Both the position numbers and the translations under genes were made by a program. Source: Halodesulfovibrio marinisediminis DSM 17456 (GTDB lineage Bacteria > Desulfobacterota > Desulfovibrionia > Desulfovibrionales > Desulfovibrionaceae). Taken from it: DNA of 64,000 nucleotides. Position 1 is the stretch's first letter, and each line of letters starts with the position of its first letter. Below the pieces are notes generated by a model. It worked only from the letters and a program-made list of their open reading frames with translations, was not told the DNA's origin and did not search any database. Where the stretch lies: contig NZ_FSRG01000003.1 in NCBI RefSeq assembly GCF_900129975.1, positions 186,001 through 250,000 of the forward strand, in the 5' to 3' direction. Positions 61,571 through 64,000 of this stretch are shown here, piece after piece.

Positions 61571-62221
61571 TTACTCAAGAAAGCTACGTAACGGGCAGGT
61601 TTCACATAGGGCTTTACTCTTTGTGCACCATTTCTTAGCAGTACGGACAATATGGGCATGAAATTCATTAAAAAGATGAACATCATGTGGCAACACATCC
61701 ATGAAGAAGTCCCGCAAGTCTTCATACATTATATCTTCTTCAATTAAACTGTGTCGATTGAATATGCGTCTTGTGTATGCATCAACAACAAAGGATGGGC
61801 GTTTAAACGCATAGAGTAGTATAGAGTCAGCCGTTTCTTGTCCAATTCCGTTAACCGTAAGTAATTGTGCACGCAGTTCATCAAGGGACATGTGATCAAG
61901 GGCGGAAAACGAACAGGATGCAATATCGTCAAACCAAAGAAGCAGGTTGCGTAGGCGCTTGGCTTTAACATTGTAATATCCTGCTGGACGGATAAGTGCA
62001 GCGAGTTCGTCCTGTGGAAGATCCAGCAATGTCTGTGGGGCAAGAAGGTTTCGTTGTTTCAGGTTTTGAATGGCTTTCTCAACGTTTTTCCAGTTTGTAT
62101 TTTGTGTAAGAACAGCGCCAACCATTATCTCAAACGCACTGTCAGCAGGCCACCAATTACTGCTACCAAGTTCGCCATGCAGAGCAGAAAACATATCTAG
62201 AAGTAGTTTTTCACGATTCAT
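61571..62221 (-). CDS. Endonuclease III-like DNA glycosylase (MagIII-like), incomplete Fe-S motif
   Basis: A 216-residue HhH-GPD protein, unlike the full Nth in this window. The helix-hairpin-helix reads VNGIGQETADSILLYA (about 123-138), with no catalytic Lys, as in MagIII-type 3-methyladenine glycosylases, and D147 in VVDAYTRR is the catalytic Asp. The cluster motif has C199-x6-C206-x2-C209, but the fourth position is L215, so a [4Fe-4S] cluster would lack one Cys ligand. The ATG at 62221 is chosen; no strong ribosome binding site was seen. Confidence 0.83.
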   Translation of the reverse strand: MNREKLLLDMFSALHGELGSSNWWPADSAFEIMVGAVLTQNTNWKNVEKAIQNLKQRNLLAPQTLLDLPQDELAALIRPAGYYNVKAKRLRNLLLWFDDIASCSFSALDHMSLDELRAQLLTVNGIGQETADSILLYAFKRPSFVVDAYTRRIFNRHSLIEEDIMYEDLRDFFMDVLPHDVHLFNEFHAHIVRTAKKWCTKSKALCETCPLRSFLE

Positions 62222-62634
62222 AATGTTTTTAACTTTACGCTTACCTGCAGCTGCTGACAAGAATGCGCAGTTGCATTTAGTTGTTTGTACAAGAAATATT
62301 GACGGTGCTTGTCTGCAATGCTGCCGTATATTGTTTGAGGTGTTGGCTAGGGATGAGAAGTAAGAACTGAATTTTTGGGACTTTTTTCAATTTTTTGAAT
62401 ATGTGAGCGCTTGAAAAGAAAATTATATTTGGGCTAATATCAAGTTATATTCTATAAAGTTAGTTTTTATGAACATATCTTAGCATGTTATGGTGTAGTA
62501 ATTTTATGAAAGTATAATGTTGTGAACTATTAATTTATAAAAATAGATTTTTGAGTTGTTCATTTAGCTATTCAACGTACGGTTCGACTATGCAGCTTTT
62601 TTAAACAGACATTAAATGTCTGTTTATTAAAAGT
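62222..62634. other. AT-rich intergenic region with a perfect hairpin
   Basis: No gene recognised. At 62603-62625 an 11-bp perfect inverted repeat (AAACAGACATT with its complement) forms a one-base-loop hairpin that cannot fold fully but may be a protein-binding palindrome. Confidence 0.5.
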
Positions 62635-62663
62635 GTTACATGTTGACATTGCTATGTTATAAG
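62635..62663 (+). promoter_or_regulatory. Putative sigma-70 promoter of a small RNA
   Basis: A -35-like GTTACA (62635-62640), 17-base spacer and -10-like TATAAG (62658-62663). A TTGACA at 62643 offers an alternative with a weaker -10. Confidence 0.5.
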
Positions 62664-62669
62664 ATTATT

Positions 62670-62808
62670 TTTTGCAGAAGTTGAATTCTTTTGTTGAGGC
62701 ATGTCATAACGCCTATTGATGTTTCAATAGATAATTCTTCCCTACACGTTATATGTACGCCATATAGTTTAAGAACGCTCTGTTTATTACAGGGCGTTCT
62801 TTTTTTTA
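62670..62808 (+). ncRNA. Candidate orphan small RNA
   Basis: About 135-140 bases between a promoter-like sequence and a clear terminator (62771-62806). It holds no convincing coding frame. Internal structure: an AGGC/GCCT stem near 62697-62714 and a 7-bp CTATTGA/TCAATAG hairpin near 62713-62730. I see no match to known RNA families such as 6S, tmRNA or SRP. Confidence 0.5.
62771..62808 (+). terminator. Terminator of the candidate small RNA
   Basis: An 8-bp AAGAACGC/GCGTTCTT stem plus an inner CTG/CAG, followed by eight T. The nearest plus-strand gene upstream is far away. Confidence 0.85.
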
Positions 62809-62833
62809 ATATGCTCATTGAAGGTGTGAGAAG

Positions 62834-62887
62834 AAAAGAAAAGCGTCAAATCTGTATTGATATAACGGTGTAACAGATTTGACGCTT
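62834..62887 (-). terminator. Terminator of the AraC-type gene
   Basis: A 14-bp perfect stem (62841-62854 with 62874-62887); on the minus strand it is followed by a T-rich tract. It lies 70 bases past the stop. Confidence 0.85.
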
Positions 62888-62956
62888 TGATGTGTTAAAT
62901 TATGATTAAGATGAGGTAAGGTTAATATGTGATTATTGCGTTTTGTTGTAGTCTGG

Positions 62957-63808
62957 TTACTTTAGCGCAACACGGATTTCAGTACGTAATTCATCAGGTG
63001 GAGTGTCATCGATGTTGTTTAAATACACCTGAATGCTGGGCGTTTCAAGCAACTCTTCACCCGATTGAGGTAGCCATTCACCAAATAAGGCGGCATAGGT
63101 TATGTATAGAGTTTCGTAGGAACCTTTATGAATAATTGTTGCATAACGTCCCCCTGCAATTTCTCTTTTTTCAGGCCCGTTAGTAATATCTAAAGATTCC
63201 GGTATAACTATACAGGCGTCGTACCGACATTTTTCAGCTGGAGTAGCCTTAGGGTCATCGTAGCAAAGCCCTAAAAGTTGTGATGGGGTATTGAACAGGT
63301 TGTGTTTGTCAGCCCATACGCACAATTCTTCATGTGCTTGTCCGCAACCGTTGTAGTCTCCAGTATATCTAACGCTTGCGACATGCATAGTAGGCAAGGT
63401 GCGTACTTCTACCGTTAAGTTGTGTTTTTCTAGTAAGCTGTGCTTGGTGTTCATAAGCATTTCTCCTGATAATAATTCATGTTTCGGCGCCCACTTCCTG
63501 TAATACTTGGGAGTGTAGCCACACCAACGTTTGAATGCACGGGTAAACGCTTCCTGCGAGTTGTATCCTGCCTGTAGAGCAATATTGATAATTTGCCTGT
63601 TGCTGTACAATAGCGCACTGGCGGCTCGTTGTAGTTTTAAGCGACGCTGGTACTCTGCAACTCCTTCACCTATGATGCCTCGAAATACGTGATGAAAGTG
63701 ATGCGGTGCGTACATGCTTTGCTCTGCAAGCATGGCTAAGGATATTGACTCGTCCAAATGCTGTTCGATGTAATCTAATGCGCGACGGATGCGATCATGT
63801 GCGTTCAT
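62957..63808 (-). CDS. AraC-family regulator with GyrI-like ligand-binding domain
   Basis: A 283-residue protein with the AraC-type DNA-binding domain at the N-terminus (about 6-105), showing LAEQSMYAPHHFHHVFRG in helix-turn-helix 1 (abridged) and AGYNSQEAFTRAFKRWCGYTP in the second (abridged). The GyrI-like domain (about 123-283) follows. This is the Rob/SoxS-like arrangement in which the C-terminal domain binds amphipathic drugs or metabolites. Targets are unknown; no transport gene is adjacent. GGAGA precedes the ATG at 63808. Confidence 0.92.
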   Translation of the reverse strand: MNAHDRIRRALDYIEQHLDESISLAMLAEQSMYAPHHFHHVFRGIIGEGVAEYQRRLKLQRAASALLYSNRQIINIALQAGYNSQEAFTRAFKRWCGYTPKYYRKWAPKHELLSGEMLMNTKHSLLEKHNLTVEVRTLPTMHVASVRYTGDYNGCGQAHEELCVWADKHNLFNTPSQLLGLCYDDPKATPAEKCRYDACIVIPESLDITNGPEKREIAGGRYATIIHKGSYETLYITYAALFGEWLPQSGEELLETPSIQVYLNNIDDTPPDELRTEIRVALK

Positions 63809-64000
63809 GTCAGTGTCTCCATGAAAAATATCCTGCCTTAATCCCAAGTCTTTTTCTTGATCGTTTTTGCTAAAATGAGTCGCAATGAGGCTTTTGATGT
63901 TGTTACCTATGTATGGATTAAAAAAGAGGACGTTAAAACGTTATTGCACTTAAATTTTTGTTCCATATCAATACCTTATTGACAATATGTTAGGCTATGG

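Noticed and set aside
62581-62600. GGTTCGAC motif resembling a tRNA T-loop
   Set aside because: No acceptor stem, D-arm or anticodon arm could be formed around it.
62691-62873. Open frame of 60 codons on the plus strand
   Set aside because: It runs through a terminator hairpin and overlaps the structured small-RNA candidate; no ribosome binding site.

Overview
The window reads as chromosomal DNA of a sulfate-reducing desulfobacterium of the Desulfovibrionaceae type, with fairly AT-rich intergenic DNA (Halodesulfovibrio-like is my best guess). The inference rests on gene content: a CheA with repeated Hpt modules, rubrerythrin and a ferritin-like protein, an orphan nickel-transport accessory protein, a NapC/octaheme cytochrome pair, RicT, and a thiSGHFE operon. 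No tRNA or rRNA gene, insertion sequence, prophage or CRISPR array was seen. Genes are densely packed on both strands and separated by many clear intrinsic terminators.

Layout. 1-3.9 kb: end of a chemotaxis cluster (cheW fragment, cheY, large cheA). 4-9.3 kb: yigZ, pgl, two tandem small paralogues of unknown function, darP, a degenerate receiver-TPR protein and a zinc-ribbon protein. 9.5-13.5 kb: an exported adenosine-deaminase-like protein that has lost most metal ligands, a PHP phosphoesterase, rubrerythrin behind a Fur/PerR-like palindrome, and a Kdo/WaaP-like kinase. 13.6-19.5 kb: an SMR transporter pair, miaB with a bifunctional-nuclease-like gene, a one-cysteine HMA protein, a ferritin-like protein, a PfkB kinase and cutA. 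19.8-24.9 kb: nth, metK, a DUF502 gene, panC and a papain-like protein. 25-32 kb: an RRM protein with a structured leader, a solute-binding protein, an arsR/permease operon, and a YeiH transporter with an unusual N-terminal extension.

32-45 kb: an SDR, a pair of diverged inverted repeats, a stand-alone YcaO protein, nfo, the NapC/octaheme pair, the NikL-like gene, and thiSGHFE behind two tandem TPP riboswitches, each with its own terminator. 45-56 kb: an RND efflux pair, a frameshifted MDR oxidoreductase, a glycosyltransferase, an HD protein, ricT and metG. 56-64 kb: ndk-proC, a cell-envelope group (EnvC-like, CtpA, divergent polysaccharide deacetylase), a MagIII-like glycosylase, a candidate orphan small RNA and an AraC-type regulator.

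The most interesting item is the ArsP/DUF318-type permease next to arsR. Its reading frame extends 56 codons upstream through a single in-frame TGA, directly after a Cys codon. A 7-bp hairpin with an AGUU loop follows, the loop G lying 21 nt after the TGA, as expected for a bacterial SECIS. The true product is therefore probably a selenocysteine-containing permease of 401 residues with a Cys-Sec pair. Other points of interest are the tandem TPP riboswitches, the pseudo-deaminase, the candidate small RNA, the inverted repeat pair and the reductive-looking octaheme system.
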